From T1Sed10-7 sp041685505 (lineage in GTDB: Bacteria > Actinomycetota > Nitriliruptoria > Nitriliruptorales > Nitriliruptoraceae): a DNA stretch of 64,000 bases. Numbering within the stretch: the first letter of the stretch is position 1; each line of letters opens with the position of its first letter. A program made the translations under genes and the position numbers. The notes under the pieces were generated by a model, which was not told the origin of the DNA, did no database searches, and saw only the letters and a list, made by a program, of their open reading frames with translations. This document shows, piece by piece, positions 1 to 8,480 of this stretch. The stretch is from contig JAWLFQ010000001.1 in the NCBI GenBank assembly GCA_041685505.1, positions 1-64,000 on the forward strand. Direction: 5' to 3'.

Positions 1-324
1 ATCGACGGGGTGGCCCTGATGGAGGACCGCGCCACCTGCCGCATCTCCTCGCAGCACATGGCCAACTGGCTGCGTCACGGGATCACGACCGAGACCGAGG
101 TCCTGGACGTGCTGCGTCGCATGGCGGCGGTGGTGGACCGGCAGAACGCCGAGGTGGCGGGGTACCTGCCCATGGCACCCACCTTCGACGGTCCCGCCTT
201 CCGAGCCGCGGTCGCGCTCGTGCTCGAGGGCACCGGGCAGCCGGCGGGCTACATCGAGCCCATCCTCTACGCCCACCGTGCGGAGCGCAAACGCGACGCC
301 CGGCCGGACGGCCTCGTGTCCTGA
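1..324 (+). CDS. glcB: Malate synthase G, C-terminal fragment (5' end outside window)
   Basis: Condenses glyoxylate and acetyl-CoA to malate in the glyoxylate shunt. Only the last 107 codons are present, open from base 1 and ending in TGA at 322-324. The segment VALMEDRATCRISSQH followed by ANWLRHGI is the conserved C-terminal signature of the monomeric ~720-residue G-type enzyme (the shorter A-type has a different end). The rest runs to a basic tail typical of the family. The truncation is due to the window edge. Isocitrate lyase is not visible here. Confidence 0.9.
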   Translation: MDGVALMEDRATCRISSQHMANWLRHGITTETEVLDVLRRMAAVVDRQNAEVAGYLPMAPTFDGPAFRAAVALVLEGTGQPAGYIEPILYAHRAERKRDARPDGLVS

Positions 325-434
325 ACCCCGCGTGCGCGCCCCACACGCGCGGATCCGGCACCCGCCTCCGGCCACATCGGGTGCATACCTGGGTGTAGGG
401 TCGAGCTGCTCGGCCACCGCGTGGGAGGCGCATC

Positions 435-1769
435 GTGATCGAGGCCCTGCCGCGTGCGTTGCGCACCTCGGATGATCCGGTCGAGGTCGTGCGGCATCTC
501 CACGGCCGTCTCGCCGGACGGGGCATCGACCTGCCCGTCCGCCTGTGGGACGGCACGACGCTCGGACCGACGGACCGGTCCTACCGGCTGGAGCTGCGGA
601 CGCCGTCGGCCGTGCGTGAGCTGTTGCCCGTCTCGGACCTCTCGGCCGGTGAGGCCTACGTCGCCGGTGTGCTCGACGTCGATGGCTCGTTCATCGACGC
701 GCTCCACGACATCGCAGCGTTGCGTGAGGAGGGGTCCTTCGGGTTGCGCACCATGCTCGGCCTCGCCCGTGACCTGTGGTCGTTGCCGGCTCCCCCGCAG
801 CACGACGGCCAGGGCGGTCCCACCCTGCGGGGACGGGCACACCTACCGGAGCGGGACGCCGCCGCCGTGCGACACCACTACGACGTGGGCAACGACTTCT
901 ACGGGTTGATCCTCGACGACGAACTCGTGTACTCGTGTGCGTTGTTCGATGCGGTGGACGCCGCCGCGCCTGCGGGCGATCGGACGGCGCTGACGCGTGC
1001 GCAGGTGCGCAAGCTGGACACCGTCTGCAGCAAGCTCCATCTGCGTCCCGGCGAGCGGTTGTTGGACATCGGCTGCGGATGGGGTGCACTGGTGCAGCAC
1101 GCGGCCCGTCACTACGACGTCGAGGCGGTCGGCATCACCCTGTCGCCGCCGCAGGCGGACCTGGCTCGCCAGCGGATCGCGGACGCGGGCCTCGACCGGC
1201 AGGTCGAGATCCGGGTCGCCGACTACCGCGAGCTGGACGAGGCCTTCGACGCCGTGGCGTCGGTGGGCATGGTCGAGCACGTCGGCCACGAGGCCCTGCA
1301 CGACTACGTGCGTGTGCTCGACCGGGTGGTCGGTCCGGGTGGGCGGCTGCTCAACCACGGCATCACGACCGGCTGGCGGACCGAGGCCCGCGATTTCAGC
1401 GTGGAGCAGGACAGTTTCATCGGCACCTACGTCTTCCCCGATGGCGCGCTGATCCCGATCGGCGAGATGGTGGGCGCCGTGCACAGCGCGGGGTTCGAGA
1501 TCCGGGACGTGGAGCAGCTCCGCCCGCACTACGCCCTGACGCTGCGCCACTGGGTCGCCAACCTCGAGTCGGTCTGGGACCAGGCGGTGGCCGAGGTCGG
1601 CGAGCGCAGCGCCAGGATCTGGCGCGCATACATGTCCGGCTCGGTCGTCGGCTTCGAGACCGGGGACCTCGGGGTGGTCCAGACGCTCGCCGTCCGGCAC
1701 GACGCCGAGCTGCCGCTGGGGCGCGAGTGGATGCATCCGGACCACCCGTCGGCGCCCGGTATCCGGTGA
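435..1769 (+). CDS. Cyclopropane-fatty-acyl-phospholipid synthase family methyltransferase
   Basis: 444-residue SAM-dependent methyltransferase of the CFA/mycolic-acid cyclopropane synthase family, expected to modify double bonds of membrane phospholipid acyl chains at the membrane surface. The N-terminal ~110 residues are the family's accessory/lipid-binding part. The Rossmann core has the SAM motif LDIGCGWGALV near residue 210. The C-terminal half carries the family run SVEQDSFIGTYVFPDG and a helical end. The GTG start follows GGGAGG at 422-427 with 7-8 nt spacing. A TAGGGT hexamer at 396-401 is a plausible -10. The exact product (cyclopropane, methyl branch or other) cannot be read from sequence. 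Confidence 0.88.
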   Translation: MIEALPRALRTSDDPVEVVRHLHGRLAGRGIDLPVRLWDGTTLGPTDRSYRLELRTPSAVRELLPVSDLSAGEAYVAGVLDVDGSFIDALHDIAALREEGSFGLRTMLGLARDLWSLPAPPQHDGQGGPTLRGRAHLPERDAAAVRHHYDVGNDFYGLILDDELVYSCALFDAVDAAAPAGDRTALTRAQVRKLDTVCSKLHLRPGERLLDIGCGWGALVQHAARHYDVEAVGITLSPPQADLARQRIADAGLDRQVEIRVADYRELDEAFDAVASVGMVEHVGHEALHDYVRVLDRVVGPGGRLLNHGITTGWRTEARDFSVEQDSFIGTYVFPDGALIPIGEMVGAVHSAGFEIRDVEQLRPHYALTLRHWVANLESVWDQAVAEVGERSARIWRAYMSGSVVGFETGDLGVVQTLAVRHDAELPLGREWMHPDHPSAPGIR

Positions 1770-1792
1770 CACATCGCAGGAGGACGAAGCGG

Positions 1793-4627
1793 TTGTCTGA
1801 GACGGTCTCCCCTGGGACGGCCCCCGCCGACCCCCATGCGCTCGACGCCCATGACGTCGTGACCGCTCTGGGCAGTGACGTGGCCCATGGGCTCAGCGCC
1901 GCCGAGGTCGCCATCCGCCAGGAGCGCCACGGACCGAACGAGATCACCGGCGAGGCGCCGCCGTCGCTGTTGGCCGTCGCGCTTCTGCAGTTGCGCGACC
2001 CGATGAACCTCATGCTCGTGGTCGTCAGCATCGTGAGCCTGCTGATCGATCAGGTAGCGACCGGCGTCGTCGTGGCGGCGCTCGTGGTCCTGAACGTGGT
2101 CCTCGGTGCTCGCCAGGAACTGCGTGCGCGCGCGAGCGTGGACGCGCTCTCGCAACTCCAGGTGTCGCGGTGCCGGGTGCGGCGCGACGGCGAGCTGACG
2201 CTGCAGCCGGCGGCCGGGCTCGTGCCCGGCGACATCGTGTCCGTCGAGGCCGGCGACCTGGTTCCGGCCGACGGTCGCATCGTGCGCGCCGCGACCCTGG
2301 AGGTGCAGGAGGCTGCGCTGACCGGCGAGAGCGTCCCGGTGACCAAGGCTGCCGGGGCGCTCGAGGGCCGGGACGTACCGCTCGGCGACCGGACGAACCT
2401 GTTGTTCCAGAACACCTCCGTGACCCGGGGCACGGCGGTGATGGTGGTGACCGCCACGGGGATGCGGACCCAGATGGGCCAGATCGCGACGATGCTGACG
2501 GAGGTGACACGCACACGCTCACCGCTGCAGCAGGAGCTCGACTCGCTGACCCGGCTGCTCGGCATCATCGCCTGGACGGCGGTCGCGCTGATCGTGGCGG
2601 TCGGCCTCACGCGGGACCTCGACACGGGCGAGGTGCTGCTGCTCGGCATCGCCATGGCGATCTCGGCGATCCCGACGGGCCTGCCGACCTTCGTCGCCTC
2701 GATGCTCGCGCACGGTGCCCGGCAACTGGCCGACGCCCAGGCCGTGGTGAAGAACCTCAGTGACGTGGAGACACTCGGGGCGACCAGCGCCATCAACAGC
2801 GACAAGACCGGCACGCTGACGATGAACGAGATGATGGTGTCCGCGATGTACGTCGGCGGCCACTGGTTCACCGTCGAGGGGGAGGGCTACCGCAAGGCCG
2901 GGCACATCCGCGGCGCAGCGGGTGTGGCCGTACCCGACTTCACGCCGCTCGCCTACGGGCTCGTGTTGGCGAGCGATGCGACCGTCTCCGACGATGGCGA
3001 GGTGGTGGGGGACCCGACCGAGGCGGCGTTGGTGGTACTGGCTGCCAAGCTCGACGTCGATGCGGTCGAGTCGCGACGTGCCTACCCGCGGCTGGCCGAG
3101 GTGCCCTTCGACTCCGAGTACAAGTTCATGGCGACCTTCCACCGGGTGTTGGTCGACGACACCGAGCGTGTGGTCTGCCTCGTCAAGGGCGCACCCGACG
3201 TGGTCCGAGCCCGTTGCGCTGAGGAGGGCAGCTCCTACACGACCACCTCGCCCCTGGACACCGCGGGCCGGGCACGGCTCGAGGACGCGAACGCGCGGAT
3301 GGGTGGCGACGGCCTGCGGGTACTGGCCTTCGCCACCCGGTTGCTGAGCGACGACGAGGTTCCCGCGGCTCTCGCCGACCCGATGTCCGCTGTGCGGGAC
3401 CTGATCTTCGTCGGCATGGTCGGCATCGTCGATCCGCTGCGTGCGGAAGCCAAGCGGGCCGTGACGACCGCGCTCCAGGCGGGGATCGAAGTACGGATGA
3501 TCACCGGCGACCATGCCGTCACGGCCGGCGCGATCGGTCGCGCGTTGGGGCTCGGGTCGGGTGCGATCAGCGGCACCGAGTTGCAGGCGATGTCCGATGA
3601 GCAGGTCGCGAGCCGGCTGGATGGGCTCCACGTCTTCGGCCGCGTCACCCCCGACGACAAGCTGCGCTTGACACGGGTGATGCAGGCCGAGGGTCGCGTC
3701 GTGGCCATGACCGGTGACGCCGTCAACGACGCCGCGGCCCTCAAGCAGGCCGACATCGGCGTGGCGATGGGCAGTGGCAGTGAGGTCACCAAACAGGCCG
3801 CGCGCATGATCCTGACCGACGACAACTTCGGCACCCTGGTCCACGCCGTGGAGCTCGGGCGGCGGATCTACGACAAGATCACCGGCTACGTGCGCTACCA
3901 GATGGCCCAGCTGCTCTCGCTCGTCCTGCTGTTCGTCACCGCCAGCGTGGTCAACCTCAACGACGGGGTCGCGATGACGCCGTTGATGGTCCTCTACCTG
4001 AACTTCTTCATCGCCGTGTTCCCGGTCATCGTGATCGCGACGGATCCCGGTGACCCCGACGTCATGCAGCGGCCCCCGCGCGACCCGAACGTCCCGATCA
4101 GCAACCCCCGTGCGGTCGGGCAGTGGCTGCTCTACGGCGCGGTGATGTTCGTCGCCGCGCTGGTGCCGCTGCTCTTCGGACCCGACGCGCTACGCCCTGA
4201 CGCGCCGAGTGCGTCGATGACGATGGCGTTCGTGGTCGTCGGGCTCGCCACCGTCGGCAGTGGTCTCGTGATGCGCCGTGATCCGGGCAGCGGCCTGACC
4301 CCGCCGGTGTTGCCGACACTCAAGGTCCTGGCGATCCCGGTCGCGCTGCTCGTGCTCGCCACGGAGCTCGGCTTCCTCCAGCGGGGGCTGGCGACCCAGC
4401 CGCTGACCGGAACGCAGTGGCTCGCCTCGATCGCCCTGGCAGCCACCGTGCCACTCGTGGCCGAGTTGGACAAGTGGATGCGGCGGTCGTGGGACAGCGC
4501 CCGCGGGCGCGGCCCCGGCGACCCGGAACGGCTGGTCGCCCCGGCGCGTGCACTGGCGACCAGGCCCGCAGCAGCCGACGCCGTCGACGGCGCCGAGGCC
4601 GTCACGGCGACGAACTGGCACCAGTAG
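1793..4627 (+). CDS. P2-type cation-transporting ATPase, atypical ion-binding residues
   Basis: 944-residue P-type ATPase that would move a cation across the membrane at the cost of ATP. Order: actuator domain with TGES, M4 motif IPTGLP (P294-P298), phosphorylation motif D337KTGT, nucleotide-binding domain, hinge TGDAVNDAAALK, then the C-terminal helices. M4 has Thr295 where SERCA-like pumps have Glu309. M6 reads N737-FFIA-VFP, lacking the acidic residue of NLxxD. The hinge deviates from TGDGVNDAPAL. Ca2+ is therefore doubtful and the substrate unknown. The TTG start at 1793 is chosen because AGGAGG sits at 1778-1783. The frame stays open far upstream, but that part overlaps the methyltransferase gene and is not coding. 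Confidence 0.88.
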   Translation: MSETVSPGTAPADPHALDAHDVVTALGSDVAHGLSAAEVAIRQERHGPNEITGEAPPSLLAVALLQLRDPMNLMLVVVSIVSLLIDQVATGVVVAALVVLNVVLGARQELRARASVDALSQLQVSRCRVRRDGELTLQPAAGLVPGDIVSVEAGDLVPADGRIVRAATLEVQEAALTGESVPVTKAAGALEGRDVPLGDRTNLLFQNTSVTRGTAVMVVTATGMRTQMGQIATMLTEVTRTRSPLQQELDSLTRLLGIIAWTAVALIVAVGLTRDLDTGEVLLLGIAMAISAIPTGLPTFVASMLAHGARQLADAQAVVKNLSDVETLGATSAINSDKTGTLTMNEMMVSAMYVGGHWFTVEGEGYRKAGHIRGAAGVAVPDFTPLAYGLVLASDATVSDDGEVVGDPTEAALVVLAAKLDVDAVESRRAYPRLAEVPFDSEYKFMATFHRVLVDDTERVVCLVKGAPDVVRARCAEEGSSYTTTSPLDTAGRARLEDANARMGGDGLRVLAFATRLLSDDEVPAALADPMSAVRDLIFVGMVGIVDPLRAEAKRAVTTALQAGIEVRMITGDHAVTAGAIGRALGLGSGAISGTELQAMSDEQVASRLDGLHVFGRVTPDDKLRLTRVMQAEGRVVAMTGDAVNDAAALKQADIGVAMGSGSEVTKQAARMILTDDNFGTLVHAVELGRRIYDKITGYVRYQMAQLLSLVLLFVTASVVNLNDGVAMTPLMVLYLNFFIAVFPVIVIATDPGDPDVMQRPPRDPNVPISNPRAVGQWLLYGAVMFVAALVPLLFGPDALRPDAPSASMTMAFVVVGLATVGSGLVMRRDPGSGLTPPVLPTLKVLAIPVALLVLATELGFLQRGLATQPLTGTQWLASIALAATVPLVAELDKWMRRSWDSARGRGPGDPERLVAPARALATRPAAADAVDGAEAVTATNWHQ

Positions 4628-4703
4628 ATGGCCGGCCGCCGAGCAGCGGCTGCGCAGGGGCGCACGCTGCTGGTGATGGCGTCCACGTCGGTGCTCGCGG
4701 AGG

Positions 4704-5216
4704 TCAGGCTGCCGGGCTCCCGGTCAGCCCCGAGAGCAGCCTGCCGACCACATAGGCGATGGCGGCGGCGCCAGCACCGACGCCCAGCATCTCGGCGCCG
4801 TTCACCCACCACGAGCGTGAGGTGACGGCAGCCCGGCTGGCACCGACGATGAACAGCGTCACCGCGGTCAGCACCGCAGCGACGGGGAACCGCCAGGCCT
4901 GCGGGAGCGGCAGCAGGTAGCTGATCAGGGGGACCGCGCCGGTGACGATGAAGGCCAGGAACGTCGCGGCAGCGGTCCGCAGTGGCGGTGGTTCCCCACC
5001 GGCGCCGTCCCGCGCTTCCCGCGAGCGGTGCGACAGGAAGTCGCTGGCGGCCATGCTCGCGCCGTCAGCGAAGAGGCTGGCGAAACCCAGGATCAGGATC
5101 ACGCTGTTGTCGAGGGCTGCGCCGGTCACGCCGGCGACCACCGCGAAGGTGGTGACCAGACCGTCGTTGCTGCCGTAGACGATCTCCGAGACGTAGCGGT
5201 GGAGGAGCTTGCGCAT
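4704..5216 (-). CDS. VIT1/CCC1-family small membrane transporter
   Basis: 170-residue membrane protein starting MRKLLHRYVSEIVYGSNDG. The EIVYGSNDGLVTTFAVVAG segment is the first-helix signature of the vacuolar iron transporter (VIT1/CCC1) family, which moves Fe2+/Mn2+ in plants and yeast. About five hydrophobic segments are visible. It is shorter than typical 220-240-residue members and lacks a long ferritin-like or cytoplasmic metal-binding domain, so iron or manganese transport is a family-based guess. ATG at 5214-5216 has an AGAGGGA ribosome site. The frame extends further upstream but without family similarity. It is convergent with the P-type ATPase. Confidence 0.78.
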   Translation of the reverse strand: MRKLLHRYVSEIVYGSNDGLVTTFAVVAGVTGAALDNSVILILGFASLFADGASMAASDFLSHRSREARDGAGGEPPPLRTAAATFLAFIVTGAVPLISYLLPLPQAWRFPVAAVLTAVTLFIVGASRAAVTSRSWWVNGAEMLGVGAGAAAIAYVVGRLLSGLTGSPAA

Positions 5217-5400
5217 CGCGTCCCTCTGCCCGGCCCTCGAGGCAGCGTCGGCAGCAGCCGTCAGCAGGGTCGTGGTCGGCGCCGTGTGGTGGCAGCGTAC
5301 TGTCGCCTGCACGCCGGGCGAGCCGAGGGTTGGTGCCCGTGCAGACGGCACCTGCTGCATCATGCAGGATGGACACCGACGCGCAGGAACAGGGGTTTCG

Positions 5401-6159
5401 ATGGTCGCCATAGGTGCGGTGCTGGTGGTGGTATCGCTCTCGGTGCTGGCCACCCGTGTCGGATCGCTCGCGCTGCAGGCCACCGGGCTGGCCACGGACG
5501 CCGCGAGGTTCCAGGCGCGCTCGCTGTTCAGCGGGGTCGGCTTCACCACCTCAGAGGCGGAGTCGATCACCGAGCACCCTGCCCGGCGTCGGGTGGCATC
5601 GTGGCTGATGCTCGTGGGCAACGCCGGCATCGTCTCGATCATCGCCTCGCTGGTGCTGGGGTTCAGCGAAGCCGGTCCCCGACAGGCTGCACAGCGCGTG
5701 GGTGTGCTGGTGGCCGGGCTGCTGGTACTGCTGGCCCTGGTCCGCTCGGAGCGCGTCGCAGCGTGGTTGGGACGCCGGTTGGAGCGGCTGCTGGCCCGCT
5801 GGACGGCGGTGGACATCCGCGACTACAGCCGTCTGCTCGGCATCACCGAGGAGTACGCCGTGCGCGAGTCGGTGGTGACCGAGGACGACTGGCTGGCGGG
5901 CCGCGAGCTCCGCGAACTGGACCTTCCCGGGGAGGGGATCCAGGTCCTGGGCGTGCGCCACGAGGACGGGAGCTACCTCGGCGCGCCCGCTGGCAGCACC
6001 AGACTCGAAGCGGGCGACGTCGTGGTGCTCTACGGCCATGAGGACCAGCTCACCGATGTCGGGAGCCGGCCGGCCGGTGACGAGGGTGAGCAACGTCACA
6101 GCCGCTCGGCGCAGGAACACGAGCTTCGGCAGGCGCGTGAACTCCGGGAGGAGCAGTGA
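5401..6159 (+). CDS. Membrane protein with C-terminal TrkA-C (RCK_C) domain
   Basis: 252 residues. A first transmembrane helix (about 3-24) is followed by a loop containing SLFSGVGFTTSEAE, then two more helices (about 62-84 and 97-113). The C-terminal ~90 residues resemble TrkA-C, with DWLAGRELRELDLP, a GIQVLGV strand, and LEAGDVVVLYGHEDQL. TrkA-C domains bind small ligands and gate K+ transporters or antiporters. The GFTT loop recalls the pore loops of K+ channels and Trk subunits, but this is inference. The ATG at 5401 follows AGGAACAGGGG. An earlier in-frame ATG at 5362 is possible. The acidic, charged tail (last ~30 residues) is probably cytoplasmic. Confidence 0.7.
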   Translation: MVAIGAVLVVVSLSVLATRVGSLALQATGLATDAARFQARSLFSGVGFTTSEAESITEHPARRRVASWLMLVGNAGIVSIIASLVLGFSEAGPRQAAQRVGVLVAGLLVLLALVRSERVAAWLGRRLERLLARWTAVDIRDYSRLLGITEEYAVRESVVTEDDWLAGRELRELDLPGEGIQVLGVRHEDGSYLGAPAGSTRLEAGDVVVLYGHEDQLTDVGSRPAGDEGEQRHSRSAQEHELRQARELREEQ

Positions 6160-6169
6160 CAGGCAGGGT

Positions 6170-6385
6170 TCAGAGACGGTTCTTCAGCAGTTCCTTGGCC
6201 CGTGTGGCCCGGTCCGCGTTCTGGTCGGCGACCTCACGGAAGAACGCGGCGAGTTCCTCGTCGCCGGCCTGTTCCGCATCGGCGATGTACTGCGCGTAGT
6301 TCCAGGAACCGTGGACCGCGTGGTAGAGGATGCTGATCACGTCGTAGTGCTGGTCCGGCGTCCCGGTCGTGTGCTCGTTCGGCAT
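6170..6385 (-). CDS. Small ferritin-like helical protein, unknown function
   Basis: 71 residues, starting MPNEHTTGTPDQHYDVISIL and ending in KNRL. It is almost wholly helical, with ILYHAVHG, NYAQYIADAEQAGDEELAAF and FREVADQNADRA: the Glu/His-rich spacing of a single ferritin-like half-bundle, as in small stress-associated proteins of halotolerant bacteria. It may dimerise into a four-helix bundle. Metal binding is not established. AGAGGGAG lies just upstream of the ATG. The gene lies after the esterase operon on the same strand but is separated by 119 bp, so it probably has its own promoter or reads from the operon. Confidence 0.72.
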   Translation of the reverse strand: MPNEHTTGTPDQHYDVISILYHAVHGSWNYAQYIADAEQAGDEELAAFFREVADQNADRATRAKELLKNRL

Positions 6386-6504
6386 GTGCGCTCCCTCTCG
6401 CTGGGTTCATCCCAGTATGGCGGCACCACCATCTGCCAGGTCGGTCGATCGCGACGAACGGCCACGACCGAGCTGCCCTCAGGGGTGCGCCGTGGCCGGC
6501 GTGG

Positions 6505-7824
6505 TCACGTCCCGAAGGGGTAGGTCTCGAGCTCGTCGGTCGATGTCGGCTCCTCGGGCAGCAGCGGTTGCAGCGCCTGCGTGCGGTCGAAGTACCAGAA
6601 CGCGTCGTAGCGGCGACCGAGGACGGTGGGGACGTAGTTGCCGGCGCGCTCGAGCTCCGGCCGGTAGACCACCCCGATCGCACGGTGCCCGAGCCAGGCG
6701 TCGAGCCAGCCCGTGCGGCGCTCGGGGAACACGAACAGGTGCCGTTGCATCCCGGCCTCGTGGAGCAGATGCTCGTGGGTGCCGGCACGTGCCGGCGGCA
6801 CCACCATCTGCTCGGGGGGTTCCCCCCACCGCGTCGCGGCGATGACACTGCCCTGGTAGCTGCCTGCGCCGATCAGCACGACACCCTCATCGTGGTGGCG
6901 CTCACGGGTGAGCTGGCCCACGTTGACCAGACCGCCGGCGGCCATGTCGGTCGCGCGAGCGTCCCCGACGTGGGTGTTGTGCTCCCAGACGATCGCCTTG
7001 CTGCCCGCGCCGTAGTGGTCGATGAGGCGGTCGAGCGTGTCGCTCATGTGCACGTCCCGTACGTTCCACGAGCTGCCACCACCGCGGACCATCGTGCGGT
7101 AGTAGTGCTCCGCACCGGCCGCGACGGCGGCGTTCTGCTCGACGTCGAGGCGTGCATCGGGTCCACCGTCGGTCGGTACGCCGTCGTCCAGCAGGCGCTG
7201 GAGCAGACCGACGACCTCGTCCTCACAGGAGGCGGGCACGACCTGGGTCGCGAGCGCGTACTGCTGTGGGTCCTCGTCGTAGGGCTCCAGGCAACTCCAC
7301 GCCCGTCGGGCCGTGTCGGCTGCGACGCCGTCGTGGCGCTCGAGGTAGTCCATGATCGCCCGGAGCGACTGCCACAGCGAGTAGACATCGAGCCCGTGGA
7401 AGCCGACGTGCTCGTCCGGCCGACGGTCCGAGTTCCACTCCCGCAGCCAGGTCAGGAAGGCGGCGACCTCCTGGTTCGCCCACATCCATGTCGGCCAGCG
7501 CTCGAAGCGCCGCAGGACGTGTTCCACGCCCTGCGGATCGTTGCCGCGTACCCACCGATCGAGCTGGGCACAGTCGGGCCAGTCACCTTCGACGGCCACG
7601 AAGGAGAAGCCCCGCTCGGCGACCAGGCGCTGGGTGAGTTCGGCCCGCCAGGCGTAGTACTCGTGGGTGCCGTGGGAGGCCTCCCCGATCAGGACGAAGC
7701 GTGCGTCACCGATGCGTTCGATGAGTGGATCGAGGTGGTCGGGGTGTTCGAGGGGCAGCGCCAACTCCAACACGTCACCCGTCAGCTCCAACCGATCATC
7801 GATCCCGCCGGGCCGCCCGCTCAT
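6505..7824 (-). CDS. Erythromycin-esterase-family hydrolase
   Basis: 439-residue protein of the EreA/SVO superfamily. LIGEASHGTHEYYAWRAEL near residues 45-63 contains the family's Glu48 and His51. AVEGDWPDC (Glu79) and a later VWEHNTHVGDA supply further metal or catalytic-site residues. Clinical EreA/EreB open macrolide lactones, but chromosomal members like this are widespread and mostly of unknown substrate, so macrolide resistance should not be assumed. It is the last gene of a three-gene operon; its start overlaps the stop of the dienelactone hydrolase by 4 bp (7821-7824). In mycobacteria this domain is found fused to a phosphoribosyltransferase, supporting a functional link to the two upstream genes. 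Confidence 0.87.
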   Translation of the reverse strand: MSGRPGGIDDRLELTGDVLELALPLEHPDHLDPLIERIGDARFVLIGEASHGTHEYYAWRAELTQRLVAERGFSFVAVEGDWPDCAQLDRWVRGNDPQGVEHVLRRFERWPTWMWANQEVAAFLTWLREWNSDRRPDEHVGFHGLDVYSLWQSLRAIMDYLERHDGVAADTARRAWSCLEPYDEDPQQYALATQVVPASCEDEVVGLLQRLLDDGVPTDGGPDARLDVEQNAAVAAGAEHYYRTMVRGGGSSWNVRDVHMSDTLDRLIDHYGAGSKAIVWEHNTHVGDARATDMAAGGLVNVGQLTRERHHDEGVVLIGAGSYQGSVIAATRWGEPPEQMVVPPARAGTHEHLLHEAGMQRHLFVFPERRTGWLDAWLGHRAIGVVYRPELERAGNYVPTVLGRRYDAFWYFDRTQALQPLLPEEPTSTDELETYPFGT

Positions 7825-8480
7825 CGCAGGTGCCGATAGAAGTGGTCACTGGCCAGTTCCGCGACGCGCTCCAGCGCACCCGGCTCCTCGAACAGGTGGG
7901 TGGCACCGGGCACGGTCACCTGCTCGACGTCCGCGGTCATCGCCGCTGCGGCCTGTTGGTTGAGGTCGATGACGGTGTGGTCCTGCCCGCCGACGATCAG
8001 CAGCGTGGGTGCCCGGACCTCCGCCAGGGCATCACCGGCCAGGTCAGGGCGCCCGCCACGCGACACGATCGCTGCGACGGTCTCCGGGCGCTGTGCGGCC
8101 GCCACGAGCGCCGCCGCGGCACCGGTGCTCGCGCCGAACAGGCCCACAGGTAGCTGCGTGGTCCGTTCGTCCCCCCGCAGCCAGTCGACCGCCGCGGCGA
8201 CCCGCCGAGCCAGCAGGTCGATGTCGAAGCGCAGTTCCCGCGTGCGCAGGTCGACCTGCTCCTCCTCGGGGGTGAGGAGGTCGATCAGCAGGGTGGCCAG
8301 GGCGTCGTCACGCAGCGTCGCGGCGACGCGCTGGTTGCGCGAGCTGTGCCGGCTCGATCCGCTGCCGTGCGCGAAGGCGACGACCCCCGTCGCGTCCTCC
8401 GGCACGGACAGGTCACCGACGATCGTGCCGCTGCCGACGTCGATCTCCACCTCGCCGACTGCTGTGGTGCCCTCGCTCAT
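7821..8480 (-). CDS. Dienelactone-hydrolase-family alpha/beta hydrolase
   Basis: 219-residue alpha/beta hydrolase. The nucleophile elbow is GASTG (Ser118). Asp167 in GGQDHTV and His195 in PGATHLFEEP complete a Ser-Asp-His triad. The oxyanion region is FAHGSGSS near residue 37. The ATG at 8480 overlaps the stop of the phosphoribosyltransferase (ATGA) and has GGGAAGGA upstream; an in-frame extension to 8567 lacks family character. The substrate is unknown. In several bacteria this domain is fused C-terminally to the same phosphoribosyltransferase, so the two probably act as one enzyme system. No signal peptide; cytoplasmic. Confidence 0.87.
   Translation of the reverse strand: MSEGTTAVGEVEIDVGSGTIVGDLSVPEDATGVVAFAHGSGSSRHSSRNQRVAATLRDDALATLLIDLLTPEEEQVDLRTRELRFDIDLLARRVAAAVDWLRGDERTTQLPVGLFGASTGAAAALVAAAQRPETVAAIVSRGGRPDLAGDALAEVRAPTLLIVGGQDHTVIDLNQQAAAAMTADVEQVTVPGATHLFEEPGALERVAELASDHFYRHLR

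Noticed and set aside
327..352. Inverted repeat after glcB as terminator
   Set aside because: Imperfect GC-rich pairing and no T-tract; could be chance in such composition.
776..1792. N-terminal extension of the first P-ATPase
   Set aside because: Arg/Gly-rich antisense-like translation overlapping the methyltransferase gene; TTG at 1793 has a good ribosome site.
6505..7824. Macrolide resistance gene
   Set aside because: Chromosomal esterase-family member in a metabolic operon with no mobile DNA; substrate unknown.
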